Below, piece after piece: positions 16,047 through 24,624 of a DNA stretch of 53,452 nucleotides. Source of the DNA: Rhodopseudomonas palustris (GTDB lineage: Bacteria; Pseudomonadota; Alphaproteobacteria; Rhizobiales; Xanthobacteraceae); contig JACRJB010000069.1 in NCBI GenBank assembly GCA_016215605.1, positions 1 to 53,452 of the forward strand. The letters are read 5' to 3'. Within the stretch, counting starts at the first letter, position 1; every line of letters begins with the position of its first letter. Below the pieces are notes generated by a model. The model was not told where the DNA came from, did no database searches, and saw only the letters and a program-made list of their open reading frames with translations. The position numbers were made by a program, and so were the translations under genes.

Positions 16047-16439
16047 ATGGCCCAGGTGGTGTTCTACGAAAAGCCCGGCTGCGTCGGCAACGCGCGGCAG
16101 AAGGCGCTGCTGATCGCCTCCGGCCACGACCTCGACGTCCGCAATCTGCTGAGTGAGCCCTGGACGCCGGCGACGCTGCGGCCGTTCTTCGGCACCAAGC
16201 CGGTGCCGGAGTGGTTCAACGCGTCGTCGCCGAAAGTGAAGGCCGGCGCGATCGACCTCGCCGCGCTCAGCGAAGCGGCGGCGCTGGCGCTGATGGTCGA
16301 CGACCCGCTGCTGATCCGACGGCCGCTGCTGCAGGCCGGCGAGCGCCGCGAGTCCGGCTTCGATCAAGCCGGCATCGACGCCTGGATCGGCCTCAGGCCG
16401 ACCGCTGAACCTGTGACCGACCGCTGCGCGATGGAGTAG
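16047..16439 (+). CDS. NifO-like nitrogenase-associated protein (ArsC/Spx fold)
   Basis: 130 residues of the nitrogenase-associated ArsC-like family. MAQVVFYEKPGCVGNARQKA places one cysteine (C12) at the thioredoxin-like active-site position, followed by the family signatures LLSEPWTPATLRPFFG, VPEWFNASSPKVKAG and DPLLIRRPLLQ. In Azotobacter, NifO has been linked to molybdenum partitioning between nitrogenase and nitrate reductase; orthology is inferred from motifs. GGAGG precedes the ATG and the gene is 11 bases after the DUF2478 gene, so both share the sigma-54 promoter. Confidence 0.82.
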   Translation: MAQVVFYEKPGCVGNARQKALLIASGHDLDVRNLLSEPWTPATLRPFFGTKPVPEWFNASSPKVKAGAIDLAALSEAAALALMVDDPLLIRRPLLQAGERRESGFDQAGIDAWIGLRPTAEPVTDRCAME

Positions 16440-16455
16440 CGCGCCGCGCCGATGC

Positions 16456-17070
16456 TCAGCGCGGTTTCCACCCGATCAGATCGATCAGCGCCGACATTCC
16501 GGCATGGCCGGCGCCCTCGGTGAGAGCGGTGTCGTGCTCGCGGATCGACAGATTGTCGAAATCGCCGAACGCGTTCTGCAGCAATTCGGTGGTGTAGAGG
16601 TTCTCGGCCCGGCTCGGGCCGCCGGTCTTGTAGATCAGCTGCTTGGGCCGATAGCCTTCGATCAGCAGCAGCCCGCCGGGCTTCAGCGCATCGCGGATCG
16701 CCTGGAAGATGCGGGGGCGGTCCGTGGCCTCGACGAACTGGAAGAAGATCCCGGCGACGACATCGAATTCGCCGGGCCAGTCCCAGCTCAACAGATCGGC
16801 GGTCTGCGTCTCGATCGTCACGCCGCGCGCGGCGGCGAGCCGCTGCGCCTTGTCCTGCGCGGCCGGCGAGAAATCCACCGACAGCACCGACAGTCCGCAT
16901 TCGGCGAGGAACACGCCGTTGCGGCCCTCGCCGTCGGCGATCGACAGCGCCCGGCCCTGTGTCGGCAGCAGATCGCGGCACGAGGCGAGAAACGCGTTCG
17001 GTGCCGTGCCGAACACGTATTCGTCGACCGCGAACCGGCCTTCCCAGCGGTTGAATTCGTCCGATGCCAT
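16456..17070 (-). CDS. SAM-dependent methyltransferase (TehB-like)
   Basis: 204-residue class I methyltransferase. FVFGTAPNAFL-like N-terminus (EYVFGTAPNAFLASC), then the glycine-poor SAM motif LSIADGEGRNGVFLAECG, acidic loop VLSVDFSP and motif DLLSWDWPGEFDVVAGIF. This arrangement is common to TehB-type and thiopurine-type small-molecule methyltransferases in proteobacteria. The start at MASDEF was chosen over a longer frame because the family begins there. It converges on the NifO-like gene, with a 16-base gap, and has no obvious functional partner. Confidence 0.8.
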   Translation of the reverse strand: MASDEFNRWEGRFAVDEYVFGTAPNAFLASCRDLLPTQGRALSIADGEGRNGVFLAECGLSVLSVDFSPAAQDKAQRLAAARGVTIETQTADLLSWDWPGEFDVVAGIFFQFVEATDRPRIFQAIRDALKPGGLLLIEGYRPKQLIYKTGGPSRAENLYTTELLQNAFGDFDNLSIREHDTALTEGAGHAGMSALIDLIGWKPR

Positions 17071-17292
17071 CAGCGTCCCGACTTTCCATTCAGGCGAGTG
17101 CGCAGCGCGCGGCCACCTGTCCACGGCGCCAAGCTTGGCCGCGCCCGCGGCCGTGCGCAATCCCCGGCCCGCTGATAGCAGCCATCGCGTGCCGCCGCGG
17201 TGACATCGTCACAGACGCGCCGGCACGGCCGTGCGACCGGGGCGACGGCGCAGGCTGCCGCAACCGGTCTGCGATGACGAGAGGCCAACGGC

Positions 17293-17661
17293 ATGAGTGT
17301 GAAGACGATCTCGCCGATCGAGGCGCAGAGGATGCTCGGCGACGGCGCGGTGCTGGTCGATATCCGCGAACGCAATGAGATCGATCGCGAGCGGATCGAC
17401 GGCGCGATCGAACTGCCGCTGACCGGGTTCAGGACCGGCGATCTGCAGGCGGCGCGCGGGCGCAAGGCGATCTTCTTCTGCCACTCCGGCGGGCGGACGC
17501 GGATGTATGCCGGCCAGATCGCCGCCAAGGCGGACGGCGTGTGCGACGCCTATGTGCTCGGCGGCGGCGTCCTGGCGTGGCGCAAGGCCGGCTTCGCCAC
17601 CGTGAAGGGACCGCAGCCGCCGAGCCTGTTCAAGCGGCTGTTCGGCGGCAACACGGACTGA
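17293..17661 (+). CDS. Rhodanese-domain protein
   Basis: 122-residue single-domain rhodanese (sulfurtransferase). The active-site loop CHSGGRTR carries the catalytic Cys63, which would hold a persulfide; LVDIRERNE near residue 21 is the other conserved patch. Short C-terminal tail after the fold. GAGG lies seven bases before the ATG. It ends six bases from the stop of an ArsR-family regulator with a persulfide-sensor cysteine pair on the opposite strand, which makes a sulfide or polysulfide handling role plausible. No export signal, so cytoplasmic. Confidence 0.88.
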   Translation: MSVKTISPIEAQRMLGDGAVLVDIRERNEIDRERIDGAIELPLTGFRTGDLQAARGRKAIFFCHSGGRTRMYAGQIAAKADGVCDAYVLGGGVLAWRKAGFATVKGPQPPSLFKRLFGGNTD

Positions 17662-17667
17662 TCGCCG

Positions 17668-18087
17668 TCAGCCGCGCGCGCCGGTCTTCTTCGCGCCGGC
17701 TTTCACCGGCCGCAGCAGCGTCACCTTGGATTTGCTGCGCGGCTTGGCGCAGAAGATCGCATGCAGCGCGACGATCAGGCTGCGGACCTCCTCGCTCGCC
17801 AGCGAATAGAACATCTGCTGGCCGTCGCGGCGGGTCTGCACCAGCCGCTCGCTGCGCAGCCGGGCGAGCTGCTGCGACACCGTCGGCTGGCGCTCGTCGA
17901 GCAGCGACGCGAGTTCCGACACCGACTTCTCGCCCTCCGCGAGCTGACACAGGATCACCAACCGCGAGGTGTTCGACAGCGTCTTGAGAAATTCGCTGGC
18001 GACCGCCGCGTTGTCGCGCAATTCGCGGGTGTCGACCCGCGCCAGACCGTCAGGCGACGGCTTCCGGGCTCGGCTGGGCACGGCCAT
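17668..18087 (-). CDS. ArsR-family repressor with SqrR/BigR-type cysteine pair
   Basis: 139 residues from the ATG preceded by AGAGG; a longer in-frame start at 18297 has an unconvincing Arg-rich extension. Winged-helix ArsR fold: ASEFLKTLSNTSRLVILCQL, recognition helix DERQPTVSQQLARLRSERLV, wing TRRDGQQMFYSL. Cys47 and Cys113 are 66 residues apart, the same separation as the redox pair in SqrR and BigR, persulfide-responsive repressors that form a tetrasulfide link. The metal-binding CxC of ArsR/SmtB is missing. Neighbouring rhodanese supports sulfide/persulfide sensing. The C-terminus is Lys/Arg rich. Confidence 0.83.
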   Translation of the reverse strand: MAVPSRARKPSPDGLARVDTRELRDNAAVASEFLKTLSNTSRLVILCQLAEGEKSVSELASLLDERQPTVSQQLARLRSERLVQTRRDGQQMFYSLASEEVRSLIVALHAIFCAKPRSKSKVTLLRPVKAGAKKTGARG

Positions 18088-18295
18088 CAATTTGCCTCTT
18101 GCAGGAATGGGCGAGCAACGCCTTGGACCAGGCGCGCGCGTGCCCCTTGGAAAACTTGCGCCGGCAGGATACTCCAACGACCGATCCGATGTTGCAACAC
18201 ATTGTCGACTGATCAGGCCTGTTGTTGCGGCACCATGACGCGTCACCGAGCGCCACCACCCGCCGGACCGCCACGGTCTGTCTCCGCGAGAAGCC

Positions 18296-19153
18296 ATGCA
18301 AAATCCGGAAAGCCGGTTCTATCGCTCACACGGGCTGCGGCTGCACTACGCCGATTGGGGCAACGAGACCGCGCCGCCGCTGCTGCTGATCCACGGCGGC
18401 CGCGATCACGGCCGGAGCTGGGATCATCTGGCGCGCGCGCTGCGGCCGGACTTCCACGTCGTCGCGCCGGATCTGCGCGGCCACGGCGATTCCGACTGGA
18501 CGCTCGGCGGCAGCTACAGCCTGCCGGAATACGTCTACGACCTGACGCGCCTGCCGGCGTTCGCGGGCCGCGGGCCGATCACGGTGATCGGCCATTCGAT
18601 GGGCGGCATGGTGAGCCTGATCTATGCGGGCACCTTTCCGAAGCAGGTCGCCAAACTGGTCGTGCTCGACGGCGTCACCGTGCTGCCGAACGCCGCCAAG
18701 CCGCCGGCGGATGAACGCACCCGCAAATGGATCGGCCAGCTCGAGGCGCTGGAACAGCGCGAGCCGCGGCGCTATCGCGACATCGCCGAGGCCGCCGCGC
18801 AGATGCAGGCGCACAACAAGCGGCTGGCGCCGGAGCTGGCGCTGCATCTCGCCACCCACGGCGTCAAGCGCAACGACGACGGCAGCTACGCGTGGAAGTT
18901 CGACCCGTATCAGCGGGTGATGGCGCCGCACCGGCTGTGGCCGGACGATCATGTCGCGCTGTGGGGCCGGATCAGTTGCCCGACGCTGCTGCTGTTCGCC
19001 GGCGAAAGCTTCCTCGGCGACGCGGCGGCGGCGGGCATCGCCGATTACTTCCCCCAAGCCCGCGCCGAAACCGTCGCCGGCGCCGGCCACTGGCTGCACC
19101 ACGACCGGCCGGACGAAGTGCTGCGGCTGATCCGGGAGTTCTTGTTGGGGTGA
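18296..19153 (+). CDS. Alpha/beta hydrolase
   Basis: 285 residues with a complete alpha/beta hydrolase core: oxyanion region LLLIHGGRDHGRSWDHLA, DLRGHGDSD, nucleophile elbow GHSMGG with Ser101, a late acid after the strand PTLLLFAGES, and catalytic His in GAGHWLHHD. This could be an esterase, a C-C hydrolase or an epoxide/haloalkane-type enzyme; the sequence does not decide. Divergent from the ArsR regulator across about 208 bases, so it may share that control region. Confidence 0.85.
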   Translation: MQNPESRFYRSHGLRLHYADWGNETAPPLLLIHGGRDHGRSWDHLARALRPDFHVVAPDLRGHGDSDWTLGGSYSLPEYVYDLTRLPAFAGRGPITVIGHSMGGMVSLIYAGTFPKQVAKLVVLDGVTVLPNAAKPPADERTRKWIGQLEALEQREPRRYRDIAEAAAQMQAHNKRLAPELALHLATHGVKRNDDGSYAWKFDPYQRVMAPHRLWPDDHVALWGRISCPTLLLFAGESFLGDAAAAGIADYFPQARAETVAGAGHWLHHDRPDEVLRLIREFLLG

Positions 19154-19212
19154 TGGGACTGGGCTTTGGCGACGTTCAACGATCGCGCGGCCCGGTGATC
19201 AGAACTCGCGGC

Positions 19213-19347
19213 ACATCCTTCGAGACGGCCGCTGCGCGGCCTCCTCAGGATGAGGTCTTTGTGTTGCGCGCTATGCAGAACGCACCGCGCAACATGCCTA
19301 ACCCCTCATGGTGAGGAGGCGCGCAGCGCCGTCTCGAACCATGAGGC
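19213..19347. repeat. Dispersed palindromic repeat, family E
   Basis: CATCCTTCGAGACGGCCGCT...CCTCCTCAGGATGAGG, then, after a 45-base spacer, CCTCATGGTGAGGAGGCGCG...GCCGTCTCGAACCATGAGG. The same element is at 53181-53287. It fills the gap between the hydrolase gene and hupT, at the distal end of the hydrogenase transcript, and may act as a terminator for both convergent units. Confidence 0.75.
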
Positions 19348-19377
19348 GGCACGGCGGTGCTACATCGACGCGAGCCG

Positions 19378-20730
19378 CTACGCCGCCGCCAGCGTCAGCG
19401 TGAACAGGGCGCCGCCGCCGGGCTTGTTGCCAGCCGCCAGGGTGCCGCCGTGCTCGCGGGCGATGCCGTAGCTGATCCACAGGCCGAGGCCGGTGCCCTC
19501 GCCGACTGGCTTGGTGGTGAAGAACGGCTCGAAGATCTTGTCGATCAGCCCGTCGGCAAGGCCCGGGCCGTTGTCGGCGACCGCGATCACCACCTCGTCG
19601 CCGTGCCGCTGCGCCGAGATATCGATGCGCGGCTCGGTCTGGCCGCGCACCGCGTCGATGGCGTTGTCAACCAGATTGACGATGATCTGGTGGAACTGGC
19701 CTTCATTGCCGACGATCGCCACCTCGGGCGCGATGTCGAAGGTCAGTTCGACATGGCCGGGCTTGGCGCGGGCCGCCCAGCGCGCCGCGGTGCGCACGAT
19801 GCGATCGACGTCGATCGGCTGGGTCTCGCCGCTGCGCGGGAAGCTGAGGCGACGCAGATTCTTGACGACGTCGGAGACGCGCATCGCGCCCTCCAGCGTG
19901 CCCTCGATCAGCGACGCGTAGTCGGCGAGCAGCGCGTCGATCTTCAACTCGCGGCGCAGCGTCTCGATTTCGGCCGGGTCGGCGCCGTGGTGGATCGCCT
20001 TCAGATAGGTCGCCATCCGCTCGCGGTAGCGCTCCAGCGTGTGGATGTTGCCGTAGATGAAGCTGATCGGATTGTTGAGTTCGTGCGCGACGCCGGCGAC
20101 GAGGCGGCCGAGCGACGCCATCTTCTCCTGCTCGACGAGCTGGCGCTGGGCGCGCTGCAATTCGCCGTGCGCGGTGTGCAGCGCCTCGTAGGCGCGGCGC
20201 AGCTCGCCGATCGGCCGCCCGGTCAGCACCGTGCCGACGCGGGCGCCGGCGGGATCGCAGCGCGTCGCGCCGTTGACGGCGTAGAGATCGGACAGGCCGC
20301 GCGCGGTGACGAAGCGGATCTCCAGCGCGATCTCGGACGATGACGACGCGCGCAGCAGTTCCTCGATCCGCACCCGATCGGCGGGGTCGACCAGTTCGCC
20401 GAGCGACTGCTCGACGACGGCGTCGGCCGGCGTGCCGAGCAGCCGCACCGCCGCGGGATTGACCTGCAGCACGATGCCGTTGCGATCGCAGACGATCAGG
20501 ATGTCGGAGACCGATTCGATGACGCTAGAGATGAACGCCTGCGCTTCCTCCAGCGCGGTGTTCTTCTCCTCAAGATCGGTCTCGTAGCGCAGCAGGTCGG
20601 CGTAGACCTCGTCCATCTTGCGGATCACTTCGATCCACGCCGCCTCCTGATCGCCTTCGAACGGCGACAGCAGATGCGGACCGACGCGGTCGATCAGGCT
20701 TTCGCCGGGCGCTGCGCGATCAGACCTCAT
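19378..20730 (-). CDS. hupT: HupT, sensor histidine kinase of H2 signalling
   Basis: 450 residues from the ATG (MRSDRAAPG) that overlaps the end of hoxA by 11 bases. No membrane segments, so cytoplasmic. Coiled-coil-like N-terminus (LRYETDLEEKNTALEEAQ), PAS domain at about 65-180 (SVSDILIVCDRNG...NPAAVRLLG), HisKA with the phosphorylated His216 in VAGVAHELNNP, and an HATPase domain with N, G1 (DNGPGLADG), F (FEPFFTTK) and G2 (GTGLGLWIS) boxes. In the known system, HupUV represses or releases HupT kinase activity according to H2, and HupT phosphorylates HoxA/HupR, inactivating it. Last gene of the locus. Confidence 0.92.
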   Translation of the reverse strand: MRSDRAAPGESLIDRVGPHLLSPFEGDQEAAWIEVIRKMDEVYADLLRYETDLEEKNTALEEAQAFISSVIESVSDILIVCDRNGIVLQVNPAAVRLLGTPADAVVEQSLGELVDPADRVRIEELLRASSSSEIALEIRFVTARGLSDLYAVNGATRCDPAGARVGTVLTGRPIGELRRAYEALHTAHGELQRAQRQLVEQEKMASLGRLVAGVAHELNNPISFIYGNIHTLERYRERMATYLKAIHHGADPAEIETLRRELKIDALLADYASLIEGTLEGAMRVSDVVKNLRRLSFPRSGETQPIDVDRIVRTAARWAARAKPGHVELTFDIAPEVAIVGNEGQFHQIIVNLVDNAIDAVRGQTEPRIDISAQRHGDEVVIAVADNGPGLADGLIDKIFEPFFTTKPVGEGTGLGLWISYGIAREHGGTLAAGNKPGGGALFTLTLAAA

Positions 20731-22168
20731 CGCTGAGGCCCTTGCGCAGATCGTAGCGGCCGAGCTTGTTGCGCAGGCCGACGCGCGACAGACCGAGTTC
20801 GCCGGCGACGCGGCTGATATTGCCGCCATGGCGATCCAGCGCCTCGACGATCATGTGCCGCTCCAGCGCCTCGATATTGGTCTTCAGCGTCGCGCTGCCG
20901 TGATGCGACGGCCGCAGCTGGATCGGCTCGCCGCCCTGCCGGATCCGCTCCGACAGATCCTGCTCCTGCAGCCAGCCGTCCTTGGTCAGCACCACCATGC
21001 GCTGGATCTCATTCTGCAGTTCGCGGACGTTGCCCGGCCAGTCGTAGTGCCGCATCCGCGCCAGCGCGCCCGGGGTGAAGCCGTTGACGGCGCGGCCGTA
21101 GGATTTGGTGACGTCGGCCAGCACCTTGGCGGCGATCAGCGGCACGTCCATCGGCCGCTCGCGCAGCGTCGGCATGTGCAACGGGAACGCCGCGAGCCGG
21201 TAGAACAAATCGCGGCGGAAACGGCCGGCGCGGACTTCGGCCTCGAGGTCGCGGTTGGTGGCGGCGACGATGCGAACGTCGACCTTGCGCACGCGCTGCG
21301 CGCCGAGCGGGCGGATCTCGCTCTCCTGCAGCACCCGCAGCAGCTTGACCTGAAACGCCGGCGAGGTCTCGCCGATCTCGTCGAGGAAGATTGTGCCGCC
21401 GTCGGCGACCTCGAACAGCCCGATGCGATCCTGATAGGCGCCGGTGAAAGCGCCTTTCTTGCAGCCGAACAATTCGCTTTCCAGAAGCTCATCGGGCAGC
21501 GCACCGCAATTCTCGACCACGAAGGCTTTGCTGCTGCGCGCCGAGCCGTAGTGGATCGCCCGCGCCAGCAATTCCTTGCCGGTGCCCGACTCGCCGGTGA
21601 TCAGCACCGAAATGTCGAACTCGGCGGCGCGCTTGCCGAGCTCGATGACGTCGCCGAGCGGACTGTCCGGCGCGTGCACGATGCGGTCGAAATCGTACAG
21701 CTTGCGCGCGACGCCGCGCTTCTCGGTGACGACGCGCTGCACCCGCTCCGGCGTCAGCTTGACGTCGACCCCGGCCGTCTCGGTCTCCTTCTGCAGCCGG
21801 AACAGCTCGACCGCGCCGCGCACGGTATCGAGCAACTTGTCCGGATGCCACGGCTTGGCGATGTACTGATAGATCCCGGCCTCGTTGATGCCGGCGATGA
21901 TGTCTTCCGAGTCCGAATAGCCCGAGATGATCATCCGCACCGGATCGGGCCAGGTCTCGCGCACGTGCTTGAGGAAATCGACGCCGGTCTCGTACTGCAT
22001 CCGCTGGTCGCACAGGATGGCGTGGACGATCTCGCTTTCCAGCACGCGCCGCGCCTCGGCGGCGTCGCGGGCGCAGATCACCTCGAACTCGTCGCTGAGC
22101 ACCCGCTTCAGCGATTCGAGCGAGCGGATCTCGTCGTCGACCACCAGGACTGTCGCCTGACCACTCAT
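20720..22168 (-). CDS. hoxA: HoxA/HupR, sigma-54-type response regulator of hydrogenase genes
   Basis: 482-residue NtrC-family activator. Receiver domain with acid pocket D11-D12 and phosphoacceptor Asp54 (LCDQRM); AAA+ domain with Walker A GESGTGKE (192-199), the sigma-54 contact loop GAFTGA (239-244), GGTIFLDEIGE Walker B and DWPGNVRELQN; C-terminal Fis-type HTH (NISRVAGELGLSRVGLRNKL). In this family the unphosphorylated form activates hydrogenase transcription. The intact GAFTGA fits the sigma-54 promoters found before hupS and hupG. It lies 37 bases downstream of hypE and overlaps hupT. Confidence 0.93.
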   Translation of the reverse strand: MSGQATVLVVDDEIRSLESLKRVLSDEFEVICARDAAEARRVLESEIVHAILCDQRMQYETGVDFLKHVRETWPDPVRMIISGYSDSEDIIAGINEAGIYQYIAKPWHPDKLLDTVRGAVELFRLQKETETAGVDVKLTPERVQRVVTEKRGVARKLYDFDRIVHAPDSPLGDVIELGKRAAEFDISVLITGESGTGKELLARAIHYGSARSSKAFVVENCGALPDELLESELFGCKKGAFTGAYQDRIGLFEVADGGTIFLDEIGETSPAFQVKLLRVLQESEIRPLGAQRVRKVDVRIVAATNRDLEAEVRAGRFRRDLFYRLAAFPLHMPTLRERPMDVPLIAAKVLADVTKSYGRAVNGFTPGALARMRHYDWPGNVRELQNEIQRMVVLTKDGWLQEQDLSERIRQGGEPIQLRPSHHGSATLKTNIEALERHMIVEALDRHGGNISRVAGELGLSRVGLRNKLGRYDLRKGLSDEV

Positions 22169-22205
22169 CGCATCCGTCCCATCACGCCCACACAGTCTAA
22201 CGCCG

Positions 22206-23252
22206 TCAGCAAATCCGCGGCAATTGCTCGCCCGACAGCCAGTCGACGATCCGCCCGCCGCCGAACGAGGTCGTCATCTGGACGAAATGATGATCGTCGG
22301 CGATCACCTCGCCGATCAGCGCGGCGTCGCGGCCGAGCGGATGCGCCCGCATCGCCGCCAGCAGCGTCTCCGCCGCCTCGGGGGCGACGATCGCGATCAG
22401 CTTGCCTTCGTTGGCGACGTAGAGCGGGTCGAGCCCGAGCAACTCGCACGCCGCCGCGACCTCCGGCCGGATCGGCACCGCATCCTCGTCGAGCCGGAAG
22501 CCGACGCCGGATTGCTGCGCCAGCTCGTTGAGCGTCGCCGCGAGCCCGCCGCGGGTCGGATCGCGCATGACCCGCAGGCCCTGCGGTGCGACCGCGACCA
22601 TCGCGGCGACGAGGTCGTGCAGCGCGGCCGAGTCGGACACGATCGAGGTTTCGAACGCGAGGTTCTGCCGCTGCGACATCACCGCGACGCCGTGATCGCC
22701 GATGTAGCCGGAGAGGAGCACCTTGTCGCCCGGCCGCGCCAGCTCGGACGACAGCACCAGATCGGCCGGCGCGACGCCGACCCCGGTCGTCGTAATGAAC
22801 ACGCCGTCGGCCTTGCCGCGTTCGACCACTTTGGTGTCGCCGGTGACGATCGGCACGCCGGCGGCGCGCGACGCCGCGCCCATGCTGTCGGCGATCCGCT
22901 TCAGATCGGCGAAGGCAAACCCCTCCTCGATGATGAAGCCGGCCGACAGATACAGCGGCGTCGCGCCCGCCATCGCGACGTCGTTGATGGTGCCGTGCAC
23001 CGCCAGCGAGCCGATGTCGCCGCCGGGGAAGAACAGCGGCGACACCACATAGCCGTCGGTGGTCATCACCATCCGTCCGCCATCGATCGCGAACGCAGCC
23101 TGATCGTTGCCGGCGCGGAGCAGCGCGTTGTCGAACGCGGCGTGAAAGATCTCGTCGATTAGATGCGCCATCGCGCGGCCGCCGGCGCCGTGCGACAGAT
23201 CCACCCGGCCGCTTTTCAGATCGAGCCTGCGCCGCCTGATCGTGCTGCTCAT
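22206..23252 (-). CDS. hypE: HypE, carbamoyl-dehydratase making the hydrogenase CN ligand
   Basis: 348 residues of the PurM-like fold. Starts GKxHGAGG-type motif SHGAGGRAMAHLI, ATP-binding TTDGYVVSPLFFPGGDIG, MRDPTRGGLAATLNE, and ends in PRIC: the C-terminal Cys accepts the carbamoyl group from HypF and is dehydrated with ATP to thiocyanate, donating CN to Fe on HypCD. ATGA overlap with hypD. The terminal cysteine is intact, so the protein should be functional. Serves both HupSL and, likely, HupUV. Confidence 0.94.
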   Translation of the reverse strand: MSSTIRRRRLDLKSGRVDLSHGAGGRAMAHLIDEIFHAAFDNALLRAGNDQAAFAIDGGRMVMTTDGYVVSPLFFPGGDIGSLAVHGTINDVAMAGATPLYLSAGFIIEEGFAFADLKRIADSMGAASRAAGVPIVTGDTKVVERGKADGVFITTTGVGVAPADLVLSSELARPGDKVLLSGYIGDHGVAVMSQRQNLAFETSIVSDSAALHDLVAAMVAVAPQGLRVMRDPTRGGLAATLNELAQQSGVGFRLDEDAVPIRPEVAAACELLGLDPLYVANEGKLIAIVAPEAAETLLAAMRAHPLGRDAALIGEVIADDHHFVQMTTSFGGGRIVDWLSGEQLPRIC

Positions 23253-24391
23253 GCCACCGCCCTCCGCGCATGGTCGCGGAAGCGGCCATAGGTCCAGTGC
23301 GCCGCGCAGGCGCCTTCCGACGACACCATGCAGGAGCCCATCGGCGTCTCCGGCGTGCACAGCGTGCCGAACAGCTTGCAGTCGGTCGGCCGCTTGATGC
23401 CGCGCAGGATGGTGCCGCATTCGCACGCCGGATTGTCGGCGGCGGAGATCTCCGGCATCGTGAAGCGGCGCTCGGCATCGAACGCCGCATAGCTTTCGCG
23501 CAACTTCAGGCCGCTTGCCGGCACCGCGCCGAAGCCGCGCCACTCGAAACTGTCGCGCAGCTCGAACACCTCGGCCACTTCCGCCTGCGCCCGCCGGTTG
23601 CCTTCGCCAGTCACCGCGCGGATGTACTGGTTCTCGACCTGATGGCGGCCGTCATTGACCTGGCGGATCAGCATCAGGATCGCCTGGATCACGTCGAGCG
23701 GCTCGAAGCCGGCGACGACCACGGGCTTGGCGAATTCCTGCGCAAAGCCCGCGAAGGCGTCGCTGCCGATCACCGCGCTGACATGCGCCGGGCCGACGAA
23801 GCCGTCGAGCGCGACCGCCGCGGCGTCGCCGGTTTGCGGCGCCTCGAGAATGCCGCGGATCGCCGGCGGCGTCAGCACGTGGTTGCAGAACACGGTGAAG
23901 TTGGTGAGGCCTTTGGCGCGTGCCAGCTTGACCGCGAGCGCGGTCGGCGGCGTCGTGGTCTCGAAGCCGATGGCGAAGAACACCACCTCGCGCGCCGGCT
24001 CGGCCTCGGCGATCGCGATCGCATCCAGCGTCGAATACACCATGCGGATGTCGGCGCCGGCGGCTTTGGCGCGGAGCAATGACGCGCCGTGCGAGCCGGG
24101 CACGCGCATCAGATCGCCGTAAGTACACAGCGTCACCTCCGGCCGTTGCGCCAGGCGGATCGCCATGTCGATGCGGCCGATCGGCAGCACGCAGACCGGG
24201 CAGCCCGGCCCGTGCACCATGCGGACGTTGGGGGGCAGCAGATCCTCGAGCCCGTAGCGCGAGATCGCATGGGTGTGGCCGCCGCAGAATTCCATGAAGT
24301 GATAGAGGCGAGCCGGATCGGCGGCTTCGGCGATCGCCGCCGCGATCTGGCGCGCGACTTTGCCGTCGCGATATTCGTCGACGTATTTCAT
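23249..24391 (-). CDS. hypD: HypD, scaffold for Fe(CN)2CO assembly
   Basis: 380 residues. Conserved FCGGHTH (Cys36), GPGCPVC (Cys64, Cys67), the GFETTTP loop and the C-terminal [4Fe-4S] ligands in NPACECG, CKLFGTLCTP and GSCMVSSEGACAAHW are all present. HypD with HypC holds the Fe while HypE delivers cyanide. Overlaps hypC and hypE by four bases each, indicating translational coupling. Confidence 0.95.
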   Translation of the reverse strand: MKYVDEYRDGKVARQIAAAIAEAADPARLYHFMEFCGGHTHAISRYGLEDLLPPNVRMVHGPGCPVCVLPIGRIDMAIRLAQRPEVTLCTYGDLMRVPGSHGASLLRAKAAGADIRMVYSTLDAIAIAEAEPAREVVFFAIGFETTTPPTALAVKLARAKGLTNFTVFCNHVLTPPAIRGILEAPQTGDAAAVALDGFVGPAHVSAVIGSDAFAGFAQEFAKPVVVAGFEPLDVIQAILMLIRQVNDGRHQVENQYIRAVTGEGNRRAQAEVAEVFELRDSFEWRGFGAVPASGLKLRESYAAFDAERRFTMPEISAADNPACECGTILRGIKRPTDCKLFGTLCTPETPMGSCMVSSEGACAAHWTYGRFRDHARRAVA

Positions 24392-24624
24392 GACACCGTC
24401 TCCGCCGAGATCTGCCCCATCTCCCGCAGCAGCGCCAGCGTCTGCAGCGCCTCCTCGGGATCGATCCGGGTCAGCGCGAAGCCGACATGGACGACGACGT
24501 AGTCGCCGACCGCGACGCCCTCGACCAGCGCCACGGAGACGATCTTGCCGACGCCGTCGAGCGACACCCGCGCCATCTGCTCGGGCAGCAATTCGATTAC
24601 TTCAGCCGGAATGGCGAGGCACAT
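24388..24624 (-). CDS. hypC: HypC, hydrogenase assembly chaperone
   Basis: 78 residues beginning MCLAIPAEV; Cys2, after Met removal, binds the Fe(CN)2CO unit and contacts the large subunit precursor. The start lies inside hypF (28-base overlap) with AGGAGG as ribosome site. The paralogue HupF is encoded at 31512-31814; the two probably serve different steps or O2 conditions. Confidence 0.94.
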   Translation of the reverse strand: MCLAIPAEVIELLPEQMARVSLDGVGKIVSVALVEGVAVGDYVVVHVGFALTRIDPEEALQTLALLREMGQISAETVS

